From Actinomycetes bacterium (GTDB lineage Bacteria; Actinomycetota; Acidimicrobiia; Acidimicrobiales; Microtrichaceae): a stretch of DNA of 10,221 nt. Numbering within the stretch: the stretch's first letter is position 1; each line of letters starts with the position of its first letter. The translations under genes and the position numbers were made by a program. The stretch covers positions 1-10,221 of the forward strand of contig JAEZAI010000293.1 in the NCBI GenBank assembly GCA_023427825.1. The letters are read 5' to 3'. A model generated the notes under the pieces. It was not told the origin of the DNA, did no database searches, and saw only the letters and a list, made by a program, of their open reading frames with translations. Below, piece by piece: positions 1 to 6,961 of the stretch.

Positions 1-521
1 CCAAGCCGGTCATCGCCCAGGTCCACGGCTGGTGCCTGGCCGGCGGCAGCGAGCTCGCGACCGGCTGCGACCTGGTGTACGTGGCCGAGGACGCCCGCAT
101 CGGGTACCCGGCGGTCCGCTTCGGCGTGCCCGACATGCAGTTCCACGCCTGGTACCTGGGCCCGCGGGCGGCGATGGAGATGGTGCTCACGGGCGACTGG
201 ATCTCGGGCGAGGACGCCGTGCGGCTGGGCTGGGCGAACCGGTCGTACCGCGAGGACCGACTGGACGACGAGGTGCTGTCGGTGGCCGAGCGCATCGCCA
301 TGGTGCCGCCCGACATCGCGCAGCTCAACAAGCGCACGGTGCACCGGGCCATGGAGGTCATGGGCCTGCGGACGGCGATCCGGGCCGGCACCGAGCTGTG
401 CGCGCTGGCCATCCACCAGCCGAGCTTCCAGGCGTTCATCCAGAACACCGGTGGCGGCGACCTGACCGAGGCGCTGCAGCGTCGGGACGAGCCCTTCGGC
501 GACTACCGCGCCGGCGAGTAG
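1..521 (+). CDS. Crotonase-fold enoyl-CoA hydratase/isomerase, C-terminal part
   Basis: Partial gene: the frame is open from base 3 and ends at TAG 519-521, so the N-terminus lies outside the window and 172 residues are visible. The family acts on acyl-CoA thioesters in the cytoplasm, typically in beta-oxidation. Visible hallmarks are KPVIAQVHGWCLAGG (oxyanion-hole region), the CD motif after it, and LTGDWISGEDAVRLGWANR, the usual helix before the C-terminal trimerisation region. The first catalytic glutamate of classical hydratases (Glu144 in rat ECHS1) is present in GGSELA at residue 17 of the visible part. The second (Glu164), expected 20 residues later, is Ala in GYPAV (codon 111-113). 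The usual GAGGTQRLPR loop is replaced by a D-M-Q-F-H-A-W segment. It may therefore not be a standard hydratase; isomerase or hydrolase chemistry, or an unusual actinobacterial EchA-type subgroup, is possible. Fold assignment is firm, substrate unknown. Confidence 0.9.
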   Translation, partial: KPVIAQVHGWCLAGGSELATGCDLVYVAEDARIGYPAVRFGVPDMQFHAWYLGPRAAMEMVLTGDWISGEDAVRLGWANRSYREDRLDDEVLSVAERIAMVPPDIAQLNKRTVHRAMEVMGLRTAIRAGTELCALAIHQPSFQAFIQNTGGGDLTEALQRRDEPFGDYRAGE

Positions 522-597
522 CGGCGCCCGCGGATCTAAGGGTGCACAACGACATCCCGTGTCCGATACCGCCCGCAGAAGCTCGGGAACCGTGGAG

Positions 598-670
598 TGG
601 GCCCCGTGGGGCTCGAACCCACGCGCGTCGGATTAAAAGTCCGCTGCTCTGCCAACTGAGCTAGAGGCCC
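598..670 (-). tRNA. tRNA-Lys (anticodon TTT)
   Basis: The complement strand folds into a full 73-nt cloverleaf. The acceptor stem pairs GGGCCTC with GGGGCCC (one G-U pair), with discriminator A at base 598. The D arm is GCTC-AGTTGGCA-GAGC. The anticodon loop is CTTTTAA, giving anticodon TTT (UUU, lysine). The T arm is GTGGG-TTCGAGC-CCCAC. CCA is not encoded; CTC follows the discriminator. The top pair of the anticodon stem is a G-A mismatch (positions 27 and 43), while the other four pairs are canonical. A possible -10 box TATCTT lies at 684-679, about 9 bases ahead of the 5' end, without a good -35 partner. The gene's 3' end faces the crotonase, away from the hsd genes. Confidence 0.96.
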
Positions 671-934
671 GGGACTGCAAGATAACCCTCGAGAGAACGC
701 GCAAGGTTAGAGGTGTTACCAGCACCCGACCTAGACGGTGCCGCTGCGGGCGGTGACGTCAAGGATCTGCGGGTGAACGCCTCGGTCGAGCCGGTCGGAC
801 CGGGCAGTAGATCCTGGGCCCAACCGCGAAGAGGGCACCAGCCGCCCGGTGGAGTGCCTCAGTGCGAGGCCAGCGCTGCTGTCAACGCTTGGTTGAGCGG
901 ACGAGGGGTGACCCGCCTGGCCATGCTCCACGGT
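671..934. other. Intergenic stretch without a convincing gene
   Basis: This lies between the 5' end of tRNA-Lys and the stop of the zinc-protein gene. It should hold the tRNA promoter (minus strand) and the end of the hsd transcript. A small perfect hairpin, CCGGT-CGG-ACCGG, is at 791-803, with no T-run on either side, so it is not a standard intrinsic terminator. A 66-codon GTG-started frame on the minus strand (931-731) has low-complexity content and no domain signature, so I do not call it. Confidence 0.5.
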
Positions 935-1711
935 TCACGTTCGCAGCGGCTCGTCGCCGAAGTCCGGTCGGGCGTTGAGATGTTTGACCAACGCTTCAAG
1001 TTCTGGCTTGTCGAGACGCGGCTCCGTCGGCCACGTCGGACAGAGCTGTGCCGGCCAGGTCGTAGGGAACGGGGGGTGGAAGTGGTTCTCGGCTAGGTAC
1101 TCGACCGGCGCCCGCACGATCCAGAAGACCATCGGGCCGATCAGCAGAAGCGCTACGAAGCCGGCGGCGCCGGCGTCGGTCATCACTGGAGCAGTCTGAT
1201 CGGCCCCCTTGTCGGCCCTGATCTTCACTGTGGTCAGGGCGAGTGTCGGGAAGTCGGAGGAAGCAAGCCTGACGACAGACTCGACCGGTGGCAGGGAGGC
1301 TTCGCGGAACCGTTCGAACTCGCCCTTGGCGACTTCTGTCCCGCCGTCCATGCACGCCGTGAGCAGCAACGTCGTCTTGTAGGCCCAGGCCGAGACGAAC
1401 GCCTGCTCGTCAGCGGAGAGAGCAAGCGGCGCTGCGGTCGAATCGTCAAGTGTCTCCCACATGGTCCGGATGAGCGGAGCCCCGGGTCCTTCGAACTCAC
1501 CGGCGAGCCAGACCGTGTTGCATTCGTCGCAGATCGACTTCGTGATGAAGTTGTTGTGGCCGGAAGCGCGATGGGATCCGGTGCGTCGGACAATCTCAGC
1601 GGGTGCAAGGGTGGGATTCGCGAACTCCTGTAGCCATCGGGGGAGGGCGTGCTCCTTGCTGCCGGCGGGCTTGTCGCAGAAGAGGCAAGGCCGTTGCGGT
1701 GCCCCGCTCAT
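935..1711 (-). CDS. Treble-clef / HNH-like zinc protein linked to the hsd operon
   Basis: A 258-aa protein of unproven function. The N-terminus has C9-x2-C12, then KEHALPRWL (His21), then C61-x2-C64-N65-T-V-W. This arrangement resembles HNH-type treble-clef proteins whose usual pattern is CxxC...KEH..P.WL...CxxCNxGW. The four cysteines probably bind zinc; His21 and Asn65 sit where the first His and the Asn of an HNH site would be. No obvious final His follows, so nuclease activity is uncertain. The C-terminal half (about 85-258) includes SAWAYKTTLLL, which resembles a helix seen in that family, and a hydrophobic stretch at 181-200 (GAAGFVALLLIGPMVFWIVR), possibly a buried strand pair rather than a membrane helix. 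The ATG start is preceded by AGGA at a 9-base spacing. It lies 85 bases after the hsdR stop on the same strand, with no strong terminator between, so co-transcription is likely. Accessory restriction or independent defence roles are inference. Confidence 0.8.
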   Translation of the reverse strand: MSGAPQRPCLFCDKPAGSKEHALPRWLQEFANPTLAPAEIVRRTGSHRASGHNNFITKSICDECNTVWLAGEFEGPGAPLIRTMWETLDDSTAAPLALSADEQAFVSAWAYKTTLLLTACMDGGTEVAKGEFERFREASLPPVESVVRLASSDFPTLALTTVKIRADKGADQTAPVMTDAGAAGFVALLLIGPMVFWIVRAPVEYLAENHFHPPFPTTWPAQLCPTWPTEPRLDKPELEALVKHLNARPDFGDEPLRT

Positions 1712-1733
1712 CCGGGTCCGTCCTGATTGGCTG

Positions 1734-1750
1734 AGTCGCCGAACGCGACT
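1734..1750. repeat. Small inverted repeat between hsdR and the zinc-protein gene
   Basis: AGTCGC and GCGACT form a perfect 6-bp stem around a 5-base loop in the 85-base gap. No T-run follows on the minus strand, so it is unlikely to stop transcription fully. It could slow polymerase or protect an RNA end, or be chance in GC-rich DNA. Confidence 0.3.
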
Positions 1751-1796
1751 GGTGAGGTCGTCGCCGTCCTGAAGTCGGGAGCGCGGCTTCCCTTAC

Positions 1797-4700
1797 TCAT
1801 CCGTTCGCGCTCCTTCGGGCAGTGGACCAGTACTCCTCGACCTCGTCGTCAGGGAGTGCGCGGGTGGAGTTGTTCATGCGGACGTAGAAGGTGCGTTCGG
1901 CTGTGCTGGTGCGGGCCCACACGGGCGACGCGGATGCGGCGACGTCGATGCGGCAGATGTCGTGGCCCTTGTACGTGGTGATGCGGGCCCGCGTGCGGGT
2001 GACTGGGGTGTGTCCCAGTGCGTTGATGAGGTGCGTCGTCAGCCAGTTGACGAACCCGTCGCCGTTCTGGGGTCGCACGTGCGGGTAGTCGTGGGTGAGC
2101 CCGACGGGCTCGCGGTCGGACCCGATGCCGATAAGCAGCGTGCCGCCGTCGCAGTTGAGCAGTCCGGCGACGGTCTTCGTGATGGCATCCTCCATGGCCT
2201 TGCTTCGCTGGTTCTCACGGAGGTCCCAGCGGGCGGTGGACTTGAACTCGACAGCGAAGTCCTCGTCGTTGTCGACCAGCTCCTCGACGGTCCGCAACGG
2301 CGCGCCGCCTGGAAGAGCGAGTTGGGCGGCGACGAGAGACGCGAACTCCGCATCGGTGCGGATCCGTTCGACGACTTCCTCGGCGACAGCGGCCACGTCG
2401 TTGGTGGCGAGCGTCGTTCCCGACGGCCGCGCCTCCGTGGTGAGAGGTTCCTCCCGGGCGTAGACGCTCGTGCCGTCATCCCCGTAGGCGGTTGCGATGT
2501 GATCGAAGACGGCCTGGACCTTCTGGTCGAACACGTCAGGTGGATACGGGTCGGCCGGAAGGTCGGCGTCGAGGACCTGGCGGATGGATGACCGAACGTC
2601 CGCGGTGGTGGCGGCCTTGCGACGCCAGTCGAGCACGAGCTTGTCCTGGAGATGCTCCAACAGCCGCTTGGCGCTGGCCTTCACCACCTCACGCTCGGCG
2701 TCATCGAGGACCGGTTCGGGCTGGGTGAGCAGGTCGAAGATCGCCAGCTCCTCCTCGGTCATCCCTTCGGTGACCGACCGCTGCTCCTCGTCGGTGAGCG
2801 ACTGGGACAGCTCGACGAGGCGGCGAAGGTACTCGTCGATGTTGTGGCTGCCGGCGTTGTACTCCGCGATCAGTTCCTCGATGCGCTCCACCAGGTCGAA
2901 GCGCGTCGGGTTCCGGATGGCAGCGGCAACTGCCCGCTGCTTCAGCAGTGTCGCGAGGCGGTCCGTCTCCGCACGCTTGCGGCCGGCGAACCGAGCAGCG
3001 AGAGCGTCGAAGTCGATCTCGGAGAGGTCGATCAACGGCTCCGGCTCGCTGCCCTCCGCCGCGGCGCGGATGACGTACTCCTCGGCTCCGACGGAGCGGT
3101 CGAGGAGCTCGTCCACCGCATCAGCCAGGTCATCGAGGTCTGCCGCGGGTGGACGAGCGAGGTCGAGGAGGCGTTCGGCCAGCACCCTGATCGCCGCGAC
3201 CGTGTGCTGGTGGGCGGCGGCGGCAGGGTCGGGGAGCAGTGCCTTGAACAGCTTCCGCACCTGGCGAGCGGATGCGAGGAACGCGGCCTTGCGTTCCTCG
3301 TCGGCGAGCAGCGCCTCGACTGCGGCGTCGCGCAGCGCGATGTGTTCGAACCCTCTGGCATCGCGCAACGCCGGCAGGTCGACCCCCGCTTCCGCGCCGA
3401 ACACGATCGTCCGGTCGATCGCCTCGCCGAGCGCGCCCACGAGCTCATCGATGTGCTGGATCGGCGTGCCGACGTCCTCCGCGTTCGCGGCTCCGTAGAT
3501 CGCGAGCGCCTTCTCGAGGTTCCGGAACACGCCGATGTAGTCGACGATCAGTCCGTTGTCCTTGTCGGGGAACACCCGGTTGGCTCGGGCGATGGTCTGC
3601 ATCAGCGTGTGGTTGCGCATCGGCCGGTCGAGGTAGATGGTCGACACGCTCGGTGCGTCGAACCCGGTCATCCACATGGCGCAGACGAACACGATCCGCA
3701 GCGGGTCGTCCGCAGCCTTGAACCGCTCCGCGAGGTCCTCGTCGTTCATCCGCCGCCGGTGCGGACGGATGTCGAGCCCCTGACGTTCCAAGTGGGCGAT
3801 CTCGTTCTGCGACTGCGACACCACCACCGCCATGTCGGTGGAGTCCATGAGCTCGAGGCGGCTCGCCAACCAGGGTCGCTCCAACTCCGGCAGCGCATCG
3901 TGTTGCGCCTGCAGTTCGGCTCTGTGCTCGGCCCAGGCCTCCTGCACGTAGTCGTACATGCGGACCGCGGCGGCCTTGTCGACCCCGACGTACATCGCCT
4001 TGCCCGTGAAGCCACGGCCAACGAAGTGCCGCACGAGGTCCCGGGCGATGGTGCGGAGCCGCTCCGGTCGGGTGAGCAGCGTGTACTCGCGGCCGAACCG
4101 GCGGGCGAGCTGCCCTTCGGCGTCCTCGTCGAGCTCGGCGTCCTCGAGCAGCGACGTGAGCTCGTCGGAAAAGTCGTCGTTGACGAGCTGCAGCTCGGGG
4201 ATGCGGTTCTCGTAGTAGAGCGGGACGGTCGAGCCGTCCTCGATGGCGTCGCGGAAGTTGTAGATCGACACGTAGTCGCCGAACTGCTGGCGGGTCAGCT
4301 CCTCCCCGGCGATGAGCGGCGTGCCGGTGAACCCCATGAACGCCGCGTTCGGCAGCGCCTGTCGCATGTTCAACGCCAGCGTGTCGTACTGGCTGCGGTG
4401 CGCTTCGTCGGTGATCACGATCACGTCGGACCGGTCCGAGAGCACCGGCATCGCCGTCTCACCCGCTGCCTTGTCGACGCGGAACTTGTGGATGAGCGTG
4501 AACACGTAGCGGTGATCCGCGGCGAGCAGCTCACGCAGGTGAGCAGCCGAGCTGGCGTGGACCTGCGCCTCGGCCGGGATCGCTCCGGCGTCCGCGAACT
4601 CGCCGTGGAGCTGCACGTCGAGTTCGGTGCGGTCGGTGATCATGACGAACGTCCACGCCCCAGGGATGCGGCGCAGCACCTTCTGGGTGAACCACAGCAT

Positions 4701-5627
4701 CGACAGCGACTTGCCGGACCCCTGGGTGTGCCAGAACACCCCGAGGCGCTTCTCGCCCGCGGCGCGCACGCGGTGCAGGTTCTCGATCGCCGCGTTGACC
4801 CCGAGCATCTGGTGGTTGCGGGCCACCACCTTGATCAGGCCACCCGGTCGCTCGATGAACGCGGTGAAGTTCTCGACCAGATCCAGCAGCCGGTCATGGG
4901 CGCACGTGCCGCGGATCGCCGTCTCGAGCGCCACCACACCGCGGTTGCCGTCTGCGTCGATGACCTTCCAGTCGCCGAAGAACTCCCACGGTGCGTACGT
5001 CGAGCCGACCTTCGCCTCCGACCCGTTGGAGCAGATCACGAACCCGTTCGGGACGAACAGCTGGGGAATCGTGTCGCGGTAGTCCGTGATGTTCTCGTCG
5101 AATGCGGCCTTGGCCGGCCGGTTCGGCTCCTTGAACTCGGCCAGCACCAACGGGATGCCGTTGACGAAGAGCACCATGTCGGTGCGGCGGCGGTGCAGAT
5201 CGCCGGCGAACCACACCTGCGACGCGGCCAGCCAGTCGTTCCGCGTTGAGTCGGCGAAGTCGACGAACCGGATCGTCGCGAACCGCCGGTCGCCGCGCTC
5301 GTCGGTCCACTCTGCCCGGTAGCCGTCACGCAGCAGTTCGTGGATCTCGCGGTTGGCCCGCACCCGGTCCATCACCGAGCGGTCCTTGGCGACCGCCTGC
5401 AGCGCCTCCTCGCGCACGTGTTCGGGGACCTCGGGATTCAGCAGCCGAATCGCGTCACGTAGACGGTGAACGAGCACGGCCTCGTGCATCGAGTCGCGAC
5501 CCAGCGTGCCGCCCGGTCCCAGGACTTCGCTGAACGCGTCGACGACCGTCCACCCGAGCTCTTCGAGAAGCTCCAGCGCGGGCCGCTCCACCAGCCCCGC
5601 CTCCGAGAACGGCCCCCTCGGGCTCAC
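1797..5627 (-). CDS. hsdR: Type I restriction enzyme R subunit with C-terminal AlbA_2/Schlafen-type domain
   Basis: The motor and nuclease subunit of a type I restriction-modification complex, 1276 aa. It uses ATP to translocate DNA and cuts when unmodified targets are found. The N-terminal nuclease domain (about 1-260) has D150 and the E164-F-K166 pair of a PD-(D/E)xK site. The SF2 helicase part has Walker A HTQGSGKS (300-307), DEAH (407-410), TGTP (434-437) and motif VI QTIARANR (677-684). Residues about 770-1048 are a helical region of the DUF3387 type, including MTEEELAIFDLL. After a linker, residues about 1117-1266 form an AlbA_2 domain: VEFKSTARW, then LNCDGGTLLIGIG, then PVGL. Many HsdR proteins end near 1000-1100 residues, so this is a real extension with no frame break. 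The GTG start overlaps the hsdS stop as GTGA; GAGG lies 10 bases upstream, and no longer form is needed because the known N-terminal fold is complete. Translation is probably coupled to hsdS. The role of the extra domain is unknown. Confidence 0.96.
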   Translation of the reverse strand: MSPRGPFSEAGLVERPALELLEELGWTVVDAFSEVLGPGGTLGRDSMHEAVLVHRLRDAIRLLNPEVPEHVREEALQAVAKDRSVMDRVRANREIHELLRDGYRAEWTDERGDRRFATIRFVDFADSTRNDWLAASQVWFAGDLHRRRTDMVLFVNGIPLVLAEFKEPNRPAKAAFDENITDYRDTIPQLFVPNGFVICSNGSEAKVGSTYAPWEFFGDWKVIDADGNRGVVALETAIRGTCAHDRLLDLVENFTAFIERPGGLIKVVARNHQMLGVNAAIENLHRVRAAGEKRLGVFWHTQGSGKSLSMLWFTQKVLRRIPGAWTFVMITDRTELDVQLHGEFADAGAIPAEAQVHASSAAHLRELLAADHRYVFTLIHKFRVDKAAGETAMPVLSDRSDVIVITDEAHRSQYDTLALNMRQALPNAAFMGFTGTPLIAGEELTRQQFGDYVSIYNFRDAIEDGSTVPLYYENRIPELQLVNDDFSDELTSLLEDAELDEDAEGQLARRFGREYTLLTRPERLRTIARDLVRHFVGRGFTGKAMYVGVDKAAAVRMYDYVQEAWAEHRAELQAQHDALPELERPWLASRLELMDSTDMAVVVSQSQNEIAHLERQGLDIRPHRRRMNDEDLAERFKAADDPLRIVFVCAMWMTGFDAPSVSTIYLDRPMRNHTLMQTIARANRVFPDKDNGLIVDYIGVFRNLEKALAIYGAANAEDVGTPIQHIDELVGALGEAIDRTIVFGAEAGVDLPALRDARGFEHIALRDAAVEALLADEERKAAFLASARQVRKLFKALLPDPAAAAHQHTVAAIRVLAERLLDLARPPAADLDDLADAVDELLDRSVGAEEYVIRAAAEGSEPEPLIDLSEIDFDALAARFAGRKRAETDRLATLLKQRAVAAAIRNPTRFDLVERIEELIAEYNAGSHNIDEYLRRLVELSQSLTDEEQRSVTEGMTEEELAIFDLLTQPEPVLDDAEREVVKASAKRLLEHLQDKLVLDWRRKAATTADVRSSIRQVLDADLPADPYPPDVFDQKVQAVFDHIATAYGDDGTSVYAREEPLTTEARPSGTTLATNDVAAVAEEVVERIRTDAEFASLVAAQLALPGGAPLRTVEELVDNDEDFAVEFKSTARWDLRENQRSKAMEDAITKTVAGLLNCDGGTLLIGIGSDREPVGLTHDYPHVRPQNGDGFVNWLTTHLINALGHTPVTRTRARITTYKGHDICRIDVAASASPVWARTSTAERTFYVRMNNSTRALPDDEVEEYWSTARRSANG

Positions 5628-6961
5628 GCCGACGCAACCTCGGCCAGCTCACCGAGGTCGAGGTGGGACACGTCTACCTTCCCCGTCACCAGTCTCGGCA
5701 GGATGAGGTCGCGAATAGCTACGAGCGACGATGCTTCACGCCTCAGGGCCCAGCATTCGGCATGCATAGCTCGGACATCGTCGCTGAAGCGCACCTGTAG
5801 GGCGTGGGGCGGAACGAGCAGCTCGAACTCGCGGAGGAGCGTGAGGTTCACGTGCGGTACACCGGACACCATGGCCTGGGCGATGAACCGCTCAGTCGTT
5901 TCTCGGGACCGCATCTGGCTGTAGACGAACTCCGAGGTGGAGCGAGCGGGGTCCACCTTGATCCGCATCTGGCTCTGCGAGAGCACGTACCGGTCGAAGG
6001 CGGAGTCGAGCGGGATCAACCCCACTTGGCCCAGCGTCCCGCGTTGAGTGACGACCACATCGCCTCTGACCGCGACCGAGGAGCGGAGTTCGTCAGCCTT
6101 CTCGTCAGAGACGAAGACAAGGTCGCTTTCGTCGAAGCCGCCTCCTACCCGGAGGTTGGCGCCGCGCAGTACGGGAACCCCTGTGTCCCGGTAGTCCTTG
6201 CGGCCTAGCTTCGAGCCAAACGGTCCGCCCGTCACTGCATTTCGCTCGGAGGAAGCAAGCGCAGAGACCGGCTCCACCGTCCAGCCGTCGGGGATCGGGC
6301 CCAGGGGGGAGTCGATGACGGGCACGTCCTCGTGGCCGGGGTACCGGAAGTGGACGAACCACTCGCGGTAGATCGCCCGCGCCATCTCCTCCAGCACCTC
6401 CACCCGCCGCCGGTTGTTCTCGATCAGGTCATCGATCGCTGCAAGTGGTTCGGCTATTCGCCGCTGGACGTCGAGCGGTGGGACAGTCACTCGAAGCTGG
6501 CGCTGAGCGGTGAGACTCACATAGTCGGCCATGTCCGTCTCGCCCTTGCGGACCCACCACTGGTCGATGAAGGTCCTCGAGCGCATGAACGCGTACAGGT
6601 AGTCACGGCGGAGCCTTGACACGTCCAACACCCGCCAGAACGTGGTCTGCGGTGAGCAGACGAACGCTGGACAGTCGAGCGGAACTCGGGCGAGCTTCCC
6701 GACGGTGCCCTTGTGGCTGAACAGGATGTCGCCGGGGTGTCCGACTCCCTTGCGGATGCGTTTCAGCGCAACCTCGTTGATGCCCCCAGCCGCGGCGAAA
6801 TTCACCTGTCCGTCCGACAAGTCCGCGGCACGAATGAACGCCGTGCCCCCATCGATGAACTCATCGGGCCGCGGGCGGTACTCCCCATGGTTGCCATCCT
6901 CGACTAGCAGGACGCTATCTGCCTGGAGTTCGGCGACTGTGAAGCTCGGCCAGTCGGTCAT
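5624..6961 (-). CDS. hsdS: Type I restriction-modification specificity subunit
   Basis: The DNA-recognition subunit, 445 aa, the normal size for HsdS, with two half-site recognition modules. TRD1 spans about 1-150 and contains GNHGEYRP and FSHKGTVGKLARVP. The first conserved helical spacer (151-199) starts PPLDVQRRIAEPLAAIDDLI and runs to WFVHFRYPG. TRD2 spans about 215-373, with TGGPFGSKLGRKDYRDTGVP and TQRGTLGQVGLIP. The second conserved region (about 373-428) starts VPPHALQVRF and includes AIRDLILPRLVTGKV. Together these predict a bipartite, asymmetric target; I cannot read the specificity. The ATG start overlaps the hsdM stop as ATGA. No good Shine-Dalgarno sequence precedes it, so expression probably depends on translational coupling from hsdM. 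Base composition looks slightly less GC-rich than in hsdM and hsdR, as often seen for exchanged recognition domains. No repeat tracts or inverted partial hsdS copies are visible, so phase variation is not indicated. Confidence 0.96.
   Translation of the reverse strand: MTDWPSFTVAELQADSVLLVEDGNHGEYRPRPDEFIDGGTAFIRAADLSDGQVNFAAAGGINEVALKRIRKGVGHPGDILFSHKGTVGKLARVPLDCPAFVCSPQTTFWRVLDVSRLRRDYLYAFMRSRTFIDQWWVRKGETDMADYVSLTAQRQLRVTVPPLDVQRRIAEPLAAIDDLIENNRRRVEVLEEMARAIYREWFVHFRYPGHEDVPVIDSPLGPIPDGWTVEPVSALASSERNAVTGGPFGSKLGRKDYRDTGVPVLRGANLRVGGGFDESDLVFVSDEKADELRSSVAVRGDVVVTQRGTLGQVGLIPLDSAFDRYVLSQSQMRIKVDPARSTSEFVYSQMRSRETTERFIAQAMVSGVPHVNLTLLREFELLVPPHALQVRFSDDVRAMHAECWALRREASSLVAIRDLILPRLVTGKVDVSHLDLGELAEVASA

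Noticed and set aside
32..664. A 210-codon + strand frame overlapping the crotonase and running through the tRNA
   Set aside because: It is an Arg/Gly/Pro-rich out-of-frame translation, incompatible with the tRNA and the clear crotonase frame.
791..803. Hairpin CCGGT-CGG-ACCGG as a terminator of the hsd operon
   Set aside because: The stem is only 5 bp and no T-run follows on the minus strand.
731..931. A 66-codon minus-strand frame just after the zinc-protein gene
   Set aside because: It has a GTG start, low-complexity Ser/Arg/Gly-rich content, no convincing ribosome binding site and no family resemblance.
1962..2591. A 209-codon + strand frame opposite the AlbA_2 tail of hsdR
   Set aside because: A shadow frame with low-information composition; the minus-strand AlbA_2 motifs explain the sequence.
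2652..5249. An 865-codon open frame on the + strand opposite hsdR
   Set aside because: It is a shadow produced by third-position GC in hsdR. It has no recognisable domain, while the opposite strand has every HsdR motif.
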